A DNA stretch of 64,000 nucleotides from Bacteroidia bacterium (GTDB taxonomy: Bacteria; Bacteroidota; Bacteroidia; Palsa-965), in assembly GCA_023151315.1 (NCBI GenBank), contig JAKLJE010000009.1, positions 90,416 to 154,415 on the forward strand. Direction: 5' to 3'. Position numbers and translations under genes: made by a program. Below the pieces are notes generated by a model. The model was not told the DNA's origin. It did no database searches and was given only the letters and a program-made list of their open reading frames with translations. Below are positions 17,578 through 26,894 of this stretch, one piece after another (position 1 is the stretch's first letter; each line of letters starts with the position of its first letter).

Positions 17578-19698
17578 TTATTGTTGCACCGGGAATTCAA
17601 TTCCCATTACCAGAATATCATCAATCTGCTCCAATGAACCGCGCCATTCCATGTGTTCTTTTTCAAGAAGGAGGTTGTGATCGCAGATAGGTTGTGACTG
17701 AATTTTACGAAGGAAGTCAACAAAACGAGTGCGCTTGTACTTTTTACCAAGCGGGCCTCCGAATTGATCTGTGAATCCGTCAGAGAAAATATACACACGA
17801 TCACCTTTTTGCAACTGCAGCTGCTGTGCGGAATACGTGCGTAATTCTTCGTCTTCAAAATTACCTACCGGAAATTTATCTGCTTTCAATTCAATGATCT
17901 CATCTTTACGAAGCACCCAAGCCGGATTAAAGGCACCGGCATATTCCAACATTCCTGTCCGGGTATCAAGTACGCACAAAGCAATATCCATTCCATCACG
18001 AACCTTCGATTCATCGGCGCGCTGTCGCAATGTAACAGACAATCTCGCGTTCACATCGTTGAGAATATCATTCGGGCGACGCAATCCATGCTCGTTTACC
18101 GACTGACTGAGAAGATTGCTGCACACAATGCTCACAAAGGCACCCGGAACACCATGCCCGGTGCAATCCACTGCCGCAAAAAGCAACAAATTGCCTTTGC
18201 GCTCCATCCAGTAAAAATCTCCGCTCACAATATCTTTCGGCTTATAAAACACGAATCCCGACTTTCCGAACGTTGATGCGAACTCTACCTCAGGTAATAT
18301 TGCTTCCTGTATTCGTCTTGCATATCGGATACTGTCTGTGATGTCCTTGTTTTTCAGTTCGATTTCCTGATATGCAGAAGCGAGTTCCGTATTCTTATTC
18401 TCAATCTCCTGCTTCTGACGATTCAACTCAATGTTCACCTTCTTACGCGTGATCGACTGCCTCCAGATAGAAACAATAATAATCAGCAACAACACAGCAC
18501 CTATTACTGATGAAATCACTATGATTTCTTTCTGCTTCGCTTGTGCTCTTGCTTCGCCTTCCGCCTTTTCTACATCAAAACGCGCCTGCATTTCAGCAAC
18601 GCTCTCAGACATATCAGACGTGAATATTGAGTCTTTGATTTTCGTATACGAGATGTAGTAGTCCAGCGCTTTCTCGGGTTCCTCCTTATGATTGTAGGCC
18701 TCATACAGCGACAGATATACTTCCATCTGTACTTCCAAAGCTCCGATTTCTTTAGCGAGATCCAGTGAACGTTGATAATACTCGATCGCTTTATCGACGT
18801 TTTCCTGTGCCATGCTCACAGAACCAAGATTAGCTAAGGTGCTTGCTTGTCCTCTCCTGTCGCCCAACTTCTTCCGGATTTCCAGTGACATTAAATAATA
18901 GTCCGCAGCTAAATCCAATGAATCCAATTCATAGTATTCACTACCGATATTATTCAGAACCTTGGCTAAAGGATATTGATTATTATTTCGCTCGTGAATA
19001 CTACGAGCTTGTTCCAGATAATAGAGTGCTTTGTAATGATCCCCTCTGTCGCCTTCAATAATAGAAAGGTTATTCAAACAACTGGCTTCAAGGCTGGAAT
19101 CTTTCACTTCACGAGCCAGTTCGAGTGCTTTCTCATAATCCGCAATAGCTTTATCAATATTCTTGGTTTTGCGATAACCATTTCCCGATATTATAAGGGC
19201 CCGTGCCATGCCGCGCTTATTACCGTTGCGCTCATAAAGCTTATAGGCATCAAGACTCACGCGCATGGCCTGATCGTAAACTCCCCCGTCTATATAAGCA
19301 TTACCAACATTGATTAGTAATTCGCCATGCTCTTCGTAATTATTAAGCTGTCGAATCAATTCAATTGCCTGATTGAAGCATTCGATGGCAACGGAAACAT
19401 TTCCCATTCTGCTGTTCGCTTGCCCGATGGCCAAAAGCGCTTGTGCTTCCCTGCGGATATCCGAATATTGAATTGCCAGCATCCGAGCTTCAGATGCAGG
19501 TTCCAGAGCTTTCTTTGCAGAGAAGGATAAGTAAGCGTTGCTTAATTGGAGTAATAAACGGATTCTGGAGGTATCGTTGGCCTGAGCAAGAACCGGCTTC
19601 AGGCTGTCAACTTTACTTTGCTGTGCATAACCCAAAGAGCATGAACTCAAGGTAATAATCAGACCGAGTAAAAATGCTCTTGGATTCATAACGCACAA
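17578..19698 (-). CDS. TPR protein with SpoIIE-type PP2C phosphatase domain
   Basis: Signalling protein of 706 residues. It has an N-terminal signal peptide (to about 25; the LSSC segment could also be a weak lipobox), about seven TPR repeats at 35-370, one membrane segment at 392-412, a coiled coil at about 415-465, and a cytoplasmic SpoIIE/PP2C domain at about 470-706. The phosphatase metal site is visible as SGDFYW (492-497), DCTGHGVPG (511-519) and FSDGFTDQ. The TPRs would face the periplasm and control dephosphorylation of an anti-sigma-factor antagonist or similar Ser/Thr-phosphoprotein. No partner kinase or STAS gene is adjacent; the nearest STAS-like gene is at 55616. Either ATG (19698 or 19689) could be used. 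Confidence 0.88.
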   Translation of the reverse strand: MCVMNPRAFLLGLIITLSSCSLGYAQQSKVDSLKPVLAQANDTSRIRLLLQLSNAYLSFSAKKALEPASEARMLAIQYSDIRREAQALLAIGQANSRMGNVSVAIECFNQAIELIRQLNNYEEHGELLINVGNAYIDGGVYDQAMRVSLDAYKLYERNGNKRGMARALIISGNGYRKTKNIDKAIADYEKALELAREVKDSSLEASCLNNLSIIEGDRGDHYKALYYLEQARSIHERNNNQYPLAKVLNNIGSEYYELDSLDLAADYYLMSLEIRKKLGDRRGQASTLANLGSVSMAQENVDKAIEYYQRSLDLAKEIGALEVQMEVYLSLYEAYNHKEEPEKALDYYISYTKIKDSIFTSDMSESVAEMQARFDVEKAEGEARAQAKQKEIIVISSVIGAVLLLIIIVSIWRQSITRKKVNIELNRQKQEIENKNTELASAYQEIELKNKDITDSIRYARRIQEAILPEVEFASTFGKSGFVFYKPKDIVSGDFYWMERKGNLLLFAAVDCTGHGVPGAFVSIVCSNLLSQSVNEHGLRRPNDILNDVNARLSVTLRQRADESKVRDGMDIALCVLDTRTGMLEYAGAFNPAWVLRKDEIIELKADKFPVGNFEDEELRTYSAQQLQLQKGDRVYIFSDGFTDQFGGPLGKKYKRTRFVDFLRKIQSQPICDHNLLLEKEHMEWRGSLEQIDDILVMGIEFPVQQ

Positions 19699-19717
19699 TC
19701 GAATGCCAATATATGAA

Positions 19718-19742
19718 AACAGGCGGGAAAATCCCGCCTGTT
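19718..19742 (-). terminator. Terminator hairpin after the cold-shock-like gene
   Basis: A perfect 11-bp stem, AACAGGCGGGA at 19718-19728 with TCCCGCCTGTT at 19732-19742, has a three-base loop. It lies 20 bases after the stop of the cold-shock-like gene and before the TPR/SpoIIE start. The T run after it is short (TTTTCAT), but the stem is strong. Confidence 0.65.
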
Positions 19743-19761
19743 ACAGTATGAATAGGAAGTG

Positions 19762-20157
19762 TTATTCGACCACTTCAGTCAGATTAACGGCAAGTTCGCC
19801 CGCAGCAGTGTTCAATAACGTGTAACGAACAACATCACCAACATCAATTCCCATGTCCTTGGCATAAGGTTCATAGAAATTAATGGTTTTCTTGCTGACG
19901 CGTTCTTCAATAGTACCAGTGCCTTTCGCAGAATCGAAAGAGAGAACTGTTCCTGCTGTAATCCGTTCAACATTTACGGCTACAGACGTGGTGGTTCCGG
20001 GAATTGCCACAATATCGAATTTCACACGATCTCCCACACCCAGACAGAGTTCTTTATGATTCTTCTGCGAGAATGTGTACTCGAGGTTGGTGCGGGATTC
20101 AACAACGATACCGCCATCGGTATCCTTAATGACTTTTACTTTGCCTTTTTCTGCCAT
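19762..20157 (-). CDS. Small protein with two cold-shock/OB-like domains
   Basis: A 131-residue acidic soluble protein without signal peptide. Both halves look like degenerate cold-shock domains. The second (about 70-131) starts GTVLSFDSAKGTGTIEE, close to the family's GTVKWFNxxKGFGFI, and has VGDVVRYTL where others have GxxVxFxV. The first (about 5-65) starts GKVKVIKDTDGGIVV and has GVGDRVKFDIV. The aromatic RNP residues of true cold-shock proteins are mostly missing. It may bind RNA or be a ribosome-associated OB-fold protein. It has its own terminator at 19718-19742 and lies 67 bases after purC. Confidence 0.5.
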   Translation of the reverse strand: MAEKGKVKVIKDTDGGIVVESRTNLEYTFSQKNHKELCLGVGDRVKFDIVAIPGTTTSVAVNVERITAGTVLSFDSAKGTGTIEERVSKKTINFYEPYAKDMGIDVGDVVRYTLLNTAAGELAVNLTEVVE

Positions 20158-20224
20158 AACGATTTTGTTAGTTTAAAATGTAGTAGGGTCTTCAGACGAA
20201 TATCTGAGTTTGCAACTTTAAATC

Positions 20225-21190
20225 CTAGCGTGAACTTAAATATTTCAGAATATTCGCTTCAACCCGGGCAGGGATTTCAGACACATCCGCCTTTTCAAAC
20301 TTCAGTCCGGTTACCTTCTCGTAGAGTTCAATGTAACGCTCAGACACCAGATTCACGAACTCATCGGTCATTTCAGGCACCTGCTGTCCTTCTTTACCCA
20401 TAAAACCATTTGAGATCAGCCATTGACGAACAAACTCTTTCGACAATTGTTTTTGCGCTTCACCTCGCTGCTGACGCTCTTCATATCCATCAGCGTAAAA
20501 ATATCTTGAGGAATCCGGAGTATGAATCTCATCCATCAGATAAACTTTTCCTTCGTAAAGACCGAATTCATACTTCGTATCAACGAGAATCAATCCTTGC
20601 TTGTTCGCCATCTCCTGACCACGACGATACAACGCGCGTGTATAGTTTTCCAACTGCACATAGTGTTCCTCCGAAACAATTCCACGGCGCAGAATTTCTT
20701 CTCGGGAAATATCTTCATCGTGCCCGACTTCCGCTTTGGTAGTTGGGGTAATGATCGGTTCCGGAAACGGATCACTTTCTTTCAAGCCTTCCGGCATTGA
20801 CACTCCGCACACAGTTCTCTTTCCTGCTGCATATTCGCGTGCGGCGTGACCGCTCAGATAACCGCGTATAACCATTTCAACTTTGAATGGCTCACAACGA
20901 CGGCCAATCGTTACGTTCGGATCCGGAACAGCTTCCACCCAATTAGGCACGATATCTTTGGTTGCAGCAAGGAAATGAGATGCGACCTGATTCAACACCT
21001 GACCTTTGAATGGTATTCCTCTCGGTAAAACCACATCAAATGCAGAAATGCGATCCGATGCGACCATTACAAGAAGATCGTTTTCCAAAGTGTACACATC
21101 ACGTACTTTACCCTTGTAGAATTTCTTCTGTCCGGGCAGATTAAAGTTTGTTCCTGTCAGCGCTTTCATTTTTGTCACTGTGTTGTCCAT
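20225..21190 (-). CDS. purC: Phosphoribosylaminoimidazole-succinocarboxamide synthase
   Basis: PurC joins aspartate to CAIR with ATP to form SAICAR in de novo purine synthesis. The protein of about 321 residues has the family signatures YKGKVRDVY near the N-terminus, [19 protein letters not shown] and [19 protein letters not shown] (SAICAR signature 1), and a later VDTKYEFGL. The length matches the long PurC form found in Bacteroidota. The start [11 protein letters not shown] was chosen because related proteins begin with a similar NT-rich sequence; ATG codons at 21199 and 21169 are also possible. All overlap the end of phoH, so the two genes are translationally coupled. Confidence 0.93.
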   Translation of the reverse strand: MDNTVTKMKALTGTNFNLPGQKKFYKGKVRDVYTLENDLLVMVASDRISAFDVVLPRGIPFKGQVLNQVASHFLAATKDIVPNWVEAVPDPNVTIGRRCEPFKVEMVIRGYLSGHAAREYAAGKRTVCGVSMPEGLKESDPFPEPIITPTTKAEVGHDEDISREEILRRGIVSEEHYVQLENYTRALYRRGQEMANKQGLILVDTKYEFGLYEGKVYLMDEIHTPDSSRYFYADGYEERQQRGEAQKQLSKEFVRQWLISNGFMGKEGQQVPEMTDEFVNLVSERYIELYEKVTGLKFEKADVSEIPARVEANILKYLSSR

Positions 21191-22112
21191 AAATTTCAAT
21201 GAGTTTCCGTACCAGCTTGTGTCTGATCACATCGCGGTTATCAAGATTTACAAATTCAATTCCTTCAGCGTTGGTCAGCAAACGTATTGCCTGAAGTAAT
21301 CCACTGGGTTGATTTCTCGGTAAGTCTATCTGAGTGACATCACCCGTAATCACAAACTTTGCCGATGGTCCCATACGCGTGAGAAACATCTTCAGCTGAC
21401 TTTCCGTTGCATTCTGTGCTTCATCCAGAATAACGAATGCGTTATCCAATGTACGTCCGCGCATAAAAGCGAGCGGAGCTATCTGAATGATATTATTCTC
21501 TATGTAGTTGCGGAGTTTATCTCCGGGAATCATTTCGTACAATGCATCGTATAACGGCTGCAGATACGGATCCAGCTTCTCTTTCAGATCACCCGGAAGA
21601 AATCCAAGATTCTCCCCTGCTTCAACTGCAGGACGCGTCAATACAATCTTGCGCACCTCGCGATTACGTAAAGCACGCACGGCCAACGCAACGGCGGTAT
21701 ATGTTTTTCCGGTTCCTGCAGGACCGATCGCAAAAACGAGATCGCTCTTACCGCAAGCCTCCACCAAACGAACCTGTCCCGGAGTTTTCGCTTTTACCAG
21801 AAGTCCCTGATTGCCGTGAACGATTACGTCGGTACTCTCCTGTTTTTGATTTTCATCAACAGTTCCGGACATCAAGCCTTCGATGTTTTCAATGGTTAAC
21901 GTTCCATAACGGTTGAAGTGAGCAATGAAGGAGTTGATCGCCTGCTGGAAGCGTTGAATTTCCTCTTCGTCACCGATCATACGAATCGTTTCTCCGCGAG
22001 CTATCAGCTTAAGCTTCGGAAAGTAAGTTCTGAGTTTCTCAAGTTTGGAATCGTTAACCCCGTAAATAACGATCGGGTCAACGTGCGTGAGCTGTAGTAA
22101 AGATTCGGCCAA
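21141..22112 (-). CDS. PhoH family ATPase
   Basis: PhoH-like P-loop NTPase of 323 residues. It has Walker A GPAGTGKT (about 131-138) and Walker [12 protein letters not shown], with a typical N-terminal KH-like segment. Homologues bind RNA and are often next to ybeY. The 3' end overlaps purC by some 50 bases, a gene order seen in other Bacteroidota. It is divergent from the SAM hydrolase-like gene across a 114-base gap that holds an inverted repeat. The exact cellular role is not settled; PhoL has been tied to ribosome maturation and RNA metabolism. Confidence 0.92.
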   Translation of the reverse strand: MAESLLQLTHVDPIVIYGVNDSKLEKLRTYFPKLKLIARGETIRMIGDEEEIQRFQQAINSFIAHFNRYGTLTIENIEGLMSGTVDENQKQESTDVIVHGNQGLLVKAKTPGQVRLVEACGKSDLVFAIGPAGTGKTYTAVALAVRALRNREVRKIVLTRPAVEAGENLGFLPGDLKEKLDPYLQPLYDALYEMIPGDKLRNYIENNIIQIAPLAFMRGRTLDNAFVILDEAQNATESQLKMFLTRMGPSAKFVITGDVTQIDLPRNQPSGLLQAIRLLTNAEGIEFVNLDNRDVIRHKLVRKLIEIYGQHSDKNESADRNKL

Positions 22113-22146
22113 GTTTCAGCTAGTGATGGTGAACAACTTCATGATG

Positions 22147-22182
22147 ATTACTGAAAGTCATTACTTCCGTTCAGTAATTTTG
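22147..22182 (+). promoter_or_regulatory. Inverted repeat overlapping a -7 element (possible operator)
   Basis: ATTACTGAA (22147-22155) and TTCAGTAAT (22170-22178) form perfect 9-base arms 14 bases apart. The right arm overlaps TAATTTTG at 22175-22182, an exact -7 element for the SAM hydrolase-like gene starting at 22227. A protein bound to the dyad would occlude the promoter. The dyad lies in the gap divergent to phoH and could control both. Confidence 0.45.
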
Positions 22183-22226
22183 TGTGAAATTAAGCACCTT
22201 TCCGCGATCCGCAAAGATCAATCAGC

Positions 22227-23000
22227 ATGGGTATTGTCACCTTAACATCAGATTTCGGACTCCGCGACCACTTCGCAGGTTCGGTGAAGGGTGCACTTTA
22301 CTCTGCAGCACCGCAGGTAACAATAGCTGATATCTCTCATCTTATCACACCGTTTGACCTGCAGCAAGCTGCTTACATCATCGGTCACAGCTGGTCGCGC
22401 TTCCCTGCAGGCACGATCCATCTTATCAGCGTTGGACCTTCTCCTTCCGCCCGATTCAATCATATTGCATTTCGTTCCGGTTCGCACTTTTTTATCGGCC
22501 CCAACAACGGATTGTTTTCGCTGATCTATGGAATTGCCCCGGAAGAAATCCGGGAAATTTGCCCCGCGGGTAAAGAACCCGGGACTTTTGTTGCGCTGGA
22601 TGTTTACGTACCCGTTGCTGCGGCTCTGCACAACGGAAAACCAATTCAGGAAATCGGAACGGAATTGAATGGAATCGCAGAACTCATTCGACCGCGACAT
22701 TTACCGGAAGATGATGTGATAAAAGGCAATGTAGTATTCATCGACAGCTTTGGAAATCTCGTTACGGATATATCTCGAAGTGAATTCGAAAAAACAGGGC
22801 GCGGAAGATCATTTTCTATTCGGGTTGTTGGAGAAGAAATAACAACCTTGTCTGTCCGGTATTCTGATGTCGATGATGGCGATAAACTTGCGCTGTTCAA
22901 TTCCGAAGGATTTATGGAAATTGCAATCAATCAAGGCAAAGCCAATCAATTACTCAATATCCGAATGAACGCGGTAATCCGTGTTGAATTTACTGACTGA
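22227..23000 (+). CDS. SAM hydroxide adenosyltransferase-like (DUF62) protein
   Basis: A 257-residue member of the SAM-dependent chlorinase/fluorinase/hydroxide adenosyltransferase family, which hydrolyses SAM to adenosine and methionine. The family start MGIVTLTSDFG, the GPNNG loop at 91-95 and the DSFGNLVTDI strand are present. Several positions described as key in the archaeal enzyme differ: the VDPGVG aspartate is G70 (VGPSPS), and the FHGRD histidine is V122 (FVALD). An arginine, R76, remains near the expected place. It may therefore lack hydrolase activity or use another mechanism. It starts a short operon with the ABM-domain gene. Confidence 0.8.
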   Translation: MGIVTLTSDFGLRDHFAGSVKGALYSAAPQVTIADISHLITPFDLQQAAYIIGHSWSRFPAGTIHLISVGPSPSARFNHIAFRSGSHFFIGPNNGLFSLIYGIAPEEIREICPAGKEPGTFVALDVYVPVAAALHNGKPIQEIGTELNGIAELIRPRHLPEDDVIKGNVVFIDSFGNLVTDISRSEFEKTGRGRSFSIRVVGEEITTLSVRYSDVDDGDKLALFNSEGFMEIAINQGKANQLLNIRMNAVIRVEFTD

Positions 23001-23004
23001 AAAA

Positions 23005-23295
23005 ATGATTAAGCGCATTGTAAAAATGTCTTTCAAACCGGAAGAAGTTGCAACTTTTGAAGAAGTGTTCAGAGCAACCCGTGACAGAATCGCAGGATTT
23101 GAAGGATGTCGCAACTTGGAGTTACACAAGGAGAAAAATGCGCCCAATATTTACTTCACTGTGTCACACTGGGAGTCGGAAGAGGCATTGAACAAATACA
23201 GAAACAGCGAATTATTTGCCGCAACATGGGCCAAGACTAAAGTGTTGTTCAATGCAAAACCGGAAGCATGGAGTCTGGTAATCACTGATCTTTGA
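23005..23295 (+). CDS. ABM-domain (antibiotic biosynthesis monooxygenase-like) protein
   Basis: A 96-residue ferredoxin-like fold protein: FKPEEVATFEEVF ... GFEGCRNLELHKE ... YFTVSHWESEEALNKYRNS is the standard ABM pattern. The family includes cofactor-less quinol oxygenases and haem-degrading enzymes, but small solo members are often of unknown function. The ATG at 23005 comes 4 bases after the stop of the SAM hydrolase-like gene, so they are coupled; a GTG at 22981 inside that gene was not used. It is convergent with birA, whose stop abuts at 23296. Confidence 0.75.
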   Translation: MIKRIVKMSFKPEEVATFEEVFRATRDRIAGFEGCRNLELHKEKNAPNIYFTVSHWESEEALNKYRNSELFAATWAKTKVLFNAKPEAWSLVITDL

Positions 23296-24075
23296 TCACT
23301 GAGTTACACCTACCCATCCTACTTCCTTCATAGCAAAGCGGCGCAGACTGCCGTCAGTCAATTCCAGAACAAGAAATCCTTCCTTGGTTACTTCCAGAAT
23401 TTTGGCGTCAAACACCTTCGTAAAATCAGTGTAACGGGTAACGATATTGGCCATAAACAGGCGGTTGAAATACTCAGCTCTCAGTTGTTCTGTTTTACCT
23501 GCCCGCAACTGCAAATAACGAACTTCAACAGCTGCACAAATCATTCTAAGTAAGTTGTTCAGATCAAACTCAACTTGTCCCAGTAATTTGAGTGAAGTAG
23601 CTCCGGTTCCGGAAGCAGAGAATTCCGTTTGATTCACGTTCAATCCGATTCCCACCACAGCATAGTTAATGCGATTCGAAATCAGAACATTTTCTATCAG
23701 AATACCGGCAATCTTTTTCCCGTCGACATAAATATCGTTCGGCCATTTTATTCGGATGTCGCGTTCAGGAAGTAAATCAGCGATCACATCGCTTAATGCC
23801 AAGGATGCCACCCGGGTCAAATCAAATTGCAAAGACGGATCAAGAAAGGTTGGTTTGAGTATAATACTGCATGTTATATTCTTACCCGGCTCCGACTCCC
23901 AGGTATTACCTCTTTGTCCTCTTCCGCGAGTCTGTTTAGCTGTGGTTATCACAACACCTTCTTCAACAGGCATTCCCTTAAGAATTCCCATCGCAAAGCT
24001 GTTTGTGGAATCAACCTGATCAAGCCGCATAATCCGCTGACCAACAAACAAAGAATCTGCCCCCATACCTGTCAA
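23296..24075 (-). CDS. birA: Biotin--[acetyl-CoA-carboxylase] ligase
   Basis: BirA activates biotin with ATP and attaches it to the carboxyl carrier protein of acetyl-CoA carboxylase. The 259-residue protein has the catalytic core only: DSTNSFA near residues 20-26, the flexible biotinyl-AMP loop GRGQRGNTW, the KWPNDIYVDGKKIAGIL core and the IGLNVNQ segment, then the small C-terminal SH3-like domain. The N-terminal DNA-binding helix-turn-helix of E. coli BirA is missing, so it is not a repressor. It is divergent from rsfS. Confidence 0.93.
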   Translation of the reverse strand: MTGMGADSLFVGQRIMRLDQVDSTNSFAMGILKGMPVEEGVVITTAKQTRGRGQRGNTWESEPGKNITCSIILKPTFLDPSLQFDLTRVASLALSDVIADLLPERDIRIKWPNDIYVDGKKIAGILIENVLISNRINYAVVGIGLNVNQTEFSASGTGATSLKLLGQVEFDLNNLLRMICAAVEVRYLQLRAGKTEQLRAEYFNRLFMANIVTRYTDFTKVFDAKILEVTKEGFLVLELTDGSLRRFAMKEVGWVGVTQ

Positions 24076-24082
24076 TTTTGCT

Positions 24083-24090
24083 TACCTTTG
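24083..24090 (+). promoter_or_regulatory. Candidate -7 element of rsfS-ftsH
   Basis: TACCTTTG is an exact TAnnTTTG match about 95 bases before the rsfS ATG at 24185, in the gap divergent to birA. No -33 box is clear. The next genes (ftsH, LUD protein and on) run close behind and may share this promoter. Confidence 0.35.
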
Positions 24091-24184
24091 GACGTTTTAG
24101 GAATTTCAATAAAAGTACACATTTGCCCGTTTGCTGAACGATCAGCCATCGGGTTCGCAATCAGAATGCGGAACGCATATTATA

Positions 24185-24727
24185 ATGGCAAAAAAGAAAA
24201 TTGCAAAAAAAGCACCAGCCAAGAAAACTGTTAAGGCTGCAAAGAAAACCGTTAAAGCCGCTGCACCACGGAAGAAAGCCGTAGCAGCTAAAACAGTTAA
24301 GAAACCAGCTGCGAAGAAAAGCACTGCGAAACCGGCTCCGGCTCCGAAAGCAAAATCCCGCGCATCAAAGCAAACGGACGAAGGCTGGATTCTAGCTCAA
24401 CAGGTAGTGGAAGGCATTCTGGAGAAAAAAGGTCAGAACATAAAGGTTCTGGATTTACGCAATATCGAGAACGCTGTTTGCGACTACTTCATTATCTGCG
24501 AAGGTAATTCCAATACACAGGTAGAGGCGATTGCGGATTCTGTTGAAGATACCGTTAAAAAGAACCTCAGTCAGCGCCCGTATCGTTCGGAAGGCTGGGA
24601 AAATGCGCTATGGATCCTCATCGACTATGTGAACGTAGTTGTTCATGTTTTCGAAAAAGAAACACGCTATTTCTACAACCTCGAATCGCTTTGGGCGGAT
24701 GCAAAGGAAATTCCGGTAAAGCAGTAA
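24185..24727 (+). CDS. rsfS: Ribosome silencing factor RsfS with histone-H1-like N-terminal tail
   Basis: The C-terminal domain (about residues 62-180) is RsfS/Iojap: VLDLRNIENAVCDYFIICEG, then YRSEGWENALWILIDYVNVVVHVF. It binds uL14 of the large ribosomal subunit and blocks subunit joining during starvation. The first 61 residues are very unusual, built almost only of Lys, Ala, Pro and Val (AKKKIAKKA, APAPKAKSR) like bacterial histone-H1-like tails, and should bind RNA or DNA. The ATG at 24185 was chosen because an upstream TTG at 24131 would add a sequence with no family likeness. Total length is 180 residues against about 110-120 normally. ftsH follows after 64 bases. Confidence 0.9.
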   Translation: MAKKKIAKKAPAKKTVKAAKKTVKAAAPRKKAVAAKTVKKPAAKKSTAKPAPAPKAKSRASKQTDEGWILAQQVVEGILEKKGQNIKVLDLRNIENAVCDYFIICEGNSNTQVEAIADSVEDTVKKNLSQRPYRSEGWENALWILIDYVNVVVHVFEKETRYFYNLESLWADAKEIPVKQ

Positions 24728-24791
24728 TTTGTTAAGGAATCAGAAGAACAAAATAAAGATTAACAGTAAACGACTATCCTTGAAACTGAAT

Positions 24792-26864
24792 ATGAGTGAG
24801 ATGAATAACCAGGAACAGGACCAGGAAAAAAGGATGCGTGATAGGATGTCGCGTAAACCGCAATTGCCACGTTCGCCTTCAGGCTTTATGTGGATTTATA
24901 TAATTCTGATTGTAGGATTGATCGGATTCTTCGTGCCGGGAATGATGAGCGAAGTTCCGAAGATCGATTATACAGAATTCAACGCGCTTGTACGTCACCG
25001 CGCAATCAAGAAAATATATCGTGTTTCCAACGAAAACAACCGTCTGGAAATCGTGCTGTACAGCGAGAAGGACAAAGCCGGAATTACCAAAGATTCTGCT
25101 GTGAAAGCTCTCATGGACAAGTTCTCCGCCAAAGGTTGGCGCGGACCTGTGCCTGCTGATGCATCACATCTTGTTCTTTCGAGTACCTGGACAGAAGATA
25201 TGGGCAAGCGTATTACACAAACGCAGCTCGACGCCGGATACACATCCAACGAACTTCTCGATATTGAGGAAATCAAACGCACATCAATTTCAGATCATCT
25301 GAGTTGGTTGCTCCCGATTGCAATCATGGTTATTCTTTGGATCGTGATTATGCGTCGCATGGGCGGTGGCGGCGGAAGTCAGATTTTCAATATCGGAAAA
25401 TCTAAAGCGCAGCTCTTCGATAAAGACACCATGGTGAACGTTACGTTCAACGACGTTGCAGGTCTTGAAGAAGCAAAAGTTGAAATCAAGGAAATCGTTG
25501 ACTTCCTGAAGAGCCCGAAAAAATATACTGATCTCGGAGCGAAAATTCCTAAGGGCGCATTGCTCGTTGGTCCTCCGGGAACCGGTAAAACACTTCTTGC
25601 GAAAGCGGTGGCCGGTGAAGCAAAAGTTCCTTTCTTCTCGTTGTCCGGTTCTGATTTCGTTGAAATGTTTGTGGGTGTGGGTGCATCACGCGTACGCGAT
25701 CTGTTCAAACAAGCGAAAGAGAAAGCTCCTTGTATCATTTTCATTGATGAAATTGATGCTATCGGTCGTGCTCGCGGAAGAAGCATTTCTCAAGGCGCAA
25801 ACGATGAACGTGAAAACACACTCAACCAGCTCCTCACCGAGATGGATGGTTTCGGAACGAACAGCGGCGTAATTATTCTTGCGGCTACCAACCGCGCCGA
25901 CATCCTTGACCGCGCATTGCTCCGTGCAGGACGTTTCGATCGCCAGATTTATGTAGATCTTCCGGATCTGAACGAACGCAAAGCAATCTTCCAGGTTCAC
26001 CTGCGTCCGTTGAAACTCGATCACGACGTGGATATGGATTTCCTCGCGCGTCAGACTCCCGGATTCTCCGGTGCTGATATAGCAAACATCTGTAACGAAG
26101 CTGCCTTGATCGCTGCACGTCACAATAAGAAACTTGTTGGTCGTCAGGATTTCCTCGACGCTGTGGATCGTGTTATCGGCGGACTTGAAAAGAAAAACAA
26201 AATCATTTCCAAAGAGGAAAAACAAACGATTGCATTCCACGAAGCCGGTCACGCTACGGTTAGCTGGATGTTGCGCTACGCAGCTCCGCTCGTGAAAGTA
26301 ACAATCGTACCGCGCGGACGCTCACTTGGTGCTGCTTGGTATCTTCCGGAAGAACGATCGTTGACAACAACGGAACAGTTCCTTGATGAAATGTGCGCAA
26401 CTCTAGGTGGTCGTGCCGCTGAAGAAGTAATCTTCGGTAAAGTTTCAACCGGCGCGTTGAGCGATCTGGAACGTGTCACCAAACAGGCTTACGCTATGGT
26501 AACGTATTACGGATTGAATCCGAAAGTCGGGAACATCAGTTATTACGATTCACAAGGCGGCGATTATACATTCTCCAAGCCTTACAGTGAAAAGACTGCT
26601 GAGCTTATTGACAAGGAAGTACACGACATGATTGAGTCGATGTACATGAAGACGAAGCAGTTGTTGATGGAAAACAAAGACAAACTGACTGCGCTTGCGA
26701 ACAAACTCACGGAGAAGGAAGTGATCTTCAAAGAAGACCTTGAAGCGATTTTCGGAAAACGTCCATGGGACCCTGTTGAAGAACCGCAAGTGAAAAAAGA
26801 AGAGCCGGCTCAGAATCAGAATCCGACGGAACCTGTTCCGGTTGACAACAAGCCAACAGAATAA
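24792..26864 (+). CDS. ftsH: ATP-dependent zinc metalloprotease FtsH
   Basis: Membrane-bound AAA+ protease of 690 residues that degrades misfolded membrane proteins and regulators. The two membrane segments lie at about 32-49 and 171-187 with a periplasmic domain between them. The AAA module has Walker A GPPGTGKT (260-267), Walker B IIFIDEID (315-322) and arginine fingers after [10 protein letters not shown]. The zinc site is HEAGH (483-487). The C-terminus is acidic and proline-rich ([15 protein letters not shown]). The ATG at 24792 starts MSEMNNQEQ; an upstream TTG at 24729 is unlikely. It is part of a run rsfS-ftsH-LUD that goes on to cdsA. Confidence 0.95.
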   Translation: MSEMNNQEQDQEKRMRDRMSRKPQLPRSPSGFMWIYIILIVGLIGFFVPGMMSEVPKIDYTEFNALVRHRAIKKIYRVSNENNRLEIVLYSEKDKAGITKDSAVKALMDKFSAKGWRGPVPADASHLVLSSTWTEDMGKRITQTQLDAGYTSNELLDIEEIKRTSISDHLSWLLPIAIMVILWIVIMRRMGGGGGSQIFNIGKSKAQLFDKDTMVNVTFNDVAGLEEAKVEIKEIVDFLKSPKKYTDLGAKIPKGALLVGPPGTGKTLLAKAVAGEAKVPFFSLSGSDFVEMFVGVGASRVRDLFKQAKEKAPCIIFIDEIDAIGRARGRSISQGANDERENTLNQLLTEMDGFGTNSGVIILAATNRADILDRALLRAGRFDRQIYVDLPDLNERKAIFQVHLRPLKLDHDVDMDFLARQTPGFSGADIANICNEAALIAARHNKKLVGRQDFLDAVDRVIGGLEKKNKIISKEEKQTIAFHEAGHATVSWMLRYAAPLVKVTIVPRGRSLGAAWYLPEERSLTTTEQFLDEMCATLGGRAAEEVIFGKVSTGALSDLERVTKQAYAMVTYYGLNPKVGNISYYDSQGGDYTFSKPYSEKTAELIDKEVHDMIESMYMKTKQLLMENKDKLTALANKLTEKEVIFKEDLEAIFGKRPWDPVEEPQVKKEEPAQNQNPTEPVPVDNKPTE

Positions 26865-26894
26865 TTTTCTGACCTGTAATTGTCAGACGTAATT

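Noticed and set aside
24131..24184. TTG start upstream of rsfS
   Set aside because: Would add 18 residues with no family likeness before MAKKK; the ATG at 24185 is a better start.
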